Below, piece by piece: positions 5,576 to 6,543 of a DNA stretch of 6,543 nt. Made by a program: the position numbers and the translations under genes. The notes beneath the pieces are model-generated. The model did no database searches and had not been told where the DNA came from. It was given only the letters and a program-made list of their open reading frames with translations. The stretch is from an uncultured Pseudanabaenaceae cyanobacterium (GTDB lineage: Bacteria; Cyanobacteriota; Cyanobacteriia; PCC-9006; JAAUQQ01): positions 1 to 6,543 of the forward strand of contig CALLPZ010000543.1 of the NCBI GenBank assembly GCA_938015405.1. The letters run 5' to 3'. The number at the start of each line of letters is the position of its first letter. Position 1 is the first letter of the stretch.

Positions 5576-6484
5576 ATGGCAGATCTACTCACCCGGGCCT
5601 TCGCCGCAGATGGCAGCATTCGCGTTGTGGGCGTTATCACCACCGACAGCACCAAAGAAGCCCGCGATCGCCACAAACTTTCCAATGTCGCCACCGTTGC
5701 CATGGGCCGCACCATGGCCGCTGGACTCCTTCTTGCTTCGGCCATGAAGCGCGAGAACTCCCGGGTAAACCTGCGCATCCGCAGCTCCGGCCCCCTAGAA
5801 GGCCTCCTAGTGGATGCAGGCCTAGACGGCACCGTCAGGGGCTACGTCACCAACCCAGCCGCCGAACTTCCCCCCAAAGAGAATGGTCAGCCCAACGTGA
5901 GCGCTGGACTGGGGGCAGGCTACCTCTACATGCTGCGAGACATTGGCTATGGCCGTCCCTACAACAGCACCGTGGAGCTGATTAACGGCGAGGTCAGTGA
6001 CGACATTGCCTACTATCTTTCCAACTCCGAGCAAACTGCATCCTGCATTGCCCTAGATGTGATGATGGGCGAAGACGGCATCCAACAGGCCGGAGGATTA
6101 CTGCTGCAGGTCCTCCCCAAGGCCCACCGGGATGAAGCCCTATCCAAGCTGGTTTACGAACAAGCTGGAAAACTCCAGGAATTCCCCGAGCTACTGGGCC
6201 AGGGCAAAACCATGCCGGAAATTATGGAAGCGCTGCTGGGCCACCTCGGCCTAGAAATGCAGCCCGAAACAACGCCCCTGCGCTTCCATTGCCCCTGCAC
6301 CCGCGATCGCCTGATGGGGGCCATGCGTATGTTTGGCACCGACGAGCTCCAGGACATGATCGAGAAAGATGATGGGGCCGAAGCCAAATGCGACATCTGT
6401 AACGAGGTCTATAACATCAGCGCCCAGGAGCTGAGCGACCTGATTAAAACCATGGATGAAGAGGCGATCGCAGCCCGCAGCTAG
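5576..6484 (+). CDS. hslO: Hsp33 redox-regulated chaperone
   Basis: A cytosolic holdase chaperone that is inactive while zinc is bound by its four cysteines. It is activated by oxidants, especially together with heat, when disulfides form, zinc is released and the linker unfolds to bind client proteins. The 302 residues fit the family. The N-terminal substrate-binding domain shows RAFAADGSIRVVGV (7-20) and MGRTMAAGLLLASAMK (43-58), followed by the GYVTNP strand (89-94). SDDIAYYLSNSEQTAS (141-156) is the usual mid-protein motif. The C-terminal redox switch is CxC (C239, C241) followed after 30 residues by CxxC (C272, C275), complete and correctly spaced. C157 is an additional cysteine outside the switch. 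Start is the ATG at 5576 (MADLLTRAF), the conserved beginning of cyanobacterial Hsp33; no strong Shine-Dalgarno is seen. It ends in an AIAARS tail containing a HIP1 site, with a terminator hairpin shortly after. Confidence 0.98.
   Translation: MADLLTRAFAADGSIRVVGVITTDSTKEARDRHKLSNVATVAMGRTMAAGLLLASAMKRENSRVNLRIRSSGPLEGLLVDAGLDGTVRGYVTNPAAELPPKENGQPNVSAGLGAGYLYMLRDIGYGRPYNSTVELINGEVSDDIAYYLSNSEQTASCIALDVMMGEDGIQQAGGLLLQVLPKAHRDEALSKLVYEQAGKLQEFPELLGQGKTMPEIMEALLGHLGLEMQPETTPLRFHCPCTRDRLMGAMRMFGTDELQDMIEKDDGAEAKCDICNEVYNISAQELSDLIKTMDEEAIAARS
5664..5671. repeat. HIP1 octamer
   Basis: GCGATCGC inside hslO, read in frame as Arg-Asp-Arg at residues 30-32. Confidence 0.85.
6303..6310. repeat. HIP1 octamer
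   Basis: GCGATCGC inside hslO, read as Arg-Asp-Arg (243-245) just after the CxC half of the zinc switch. Confidence 0.85.
6464..6471. repeat. HIP1 octamer
   Basis: GCGATCGC inside hslO, encoding Ala-Ile-Ala at residues 297-299, ten bases before the stop codon. Confidence 0.85.
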
Positions 6485-6492
6485 GCTGCCCG

Positions 6493-6510
6493 GTCATTCC
6501 AGGCAATGAC
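6493..6510 (+). other. Small inverted repeat after hslO
   Basis: GTCATT (6493-6498) and AATGAC (6505-6510) pair around a 6-nt loop, nine bases past the hslO stop codon and directly before the stronger hairpin at 6517. It may assist transcript ending or 3' stability. It has no T-tract. Confidence 0.3.
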
Positions 6511-6516
6511 AGAAAA

Positions 6517-6543
6517 GAGCCGATGCAGCGACTGCATCGGCTC
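6517..6543 (+). terminator. Probable hslO terminator hairpin, cut by the window edge
   Basis: GAGCCGATGCAG (6517-6528) pairs perfectly with CTGCATCGGCTC (6532-6543) round a 3-nt loop and is preceded by four A. The window ends at the last stem base, so the expected T-run cannot be seen. The strength and placement 32 nt after hslO make a terminator likely, possibly bidirectional. Confidence 0.75.

Noticed and set aside
1..6543. Mobile element, CRISPR array, toxin-antitoxin or defence system
   Set aside because: No transposase, integrase, regularly spaced repeats or nuclease-like proteins are encoded. All six genes are recognisable housekeeping or conserved cyanobacterial families.

Overview
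The window looks like ordinary core chromosome of a cyanobacterium. Three things point there. The HIP1 octamer GCGATCGC occurs six times in about 6.5 kb. Two genes belong to families I know essentially from cyanobacteria and their relatives (a DUF3531 protein and a secreted Sll0314/Alr1548-like TPR protein). The PRPP synthetase starts with the long MIRSATLPF leader typical of cyanobacterial Prs. I cannot name the genus; a HIP1-rich, moderate-GC, non-picomarine lineage is an inference.

Layout from left to right. Positions 1-285 hold no recognisable gene, only imperfect hairpins. At 286-744 on the minus strand is a GatB/YqeY-domain protein. A 587-bp AT-rich, repeat-containing spacer separates it from the divergent prs gene (1332-2327, plus), whose promoter probably lies in that spacer. 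A strong, apparently bidirectional terminator (2367-2404) follows prs and faces the convergent DUF3531 gene (2509-2979, minus). Next, also on the minus strand, is the secreted TPR-like protein (3179-4204) with its own terminator at 3095-3130. After a 575-bp divergent spacer come two plus-strand genes: an ECF/ABCI11-type ABC ATPase (4780-5433) and the redox-regulated chaperone Hsp33 (hslO, 5576-6484). A perfect 12-bp hairpin at the right edge probably terminates hslO.

No single pathway links the genes. Prs feeds nucleotide, histidine, tryptophan and NAD synthesis. YqeY resembles the tRNA-binding tail of amidotransferase subunits. Hsp33 protects proteins under oxidative stress. The ABC ATPase lacks a neighbouring membrane partner. 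I saw no mobile element, CRISPR array, tRNA, rRNA or defence system. The window does not contain an obvious undescribed system. The items most worth a second look are small: a recurring TAGAGCGAA motif upstream of two minus-strand genes, HIP1 sites clustered at stop codons, an 11-bp direct repeat bracketing a terminator, and the orphan ATPase.
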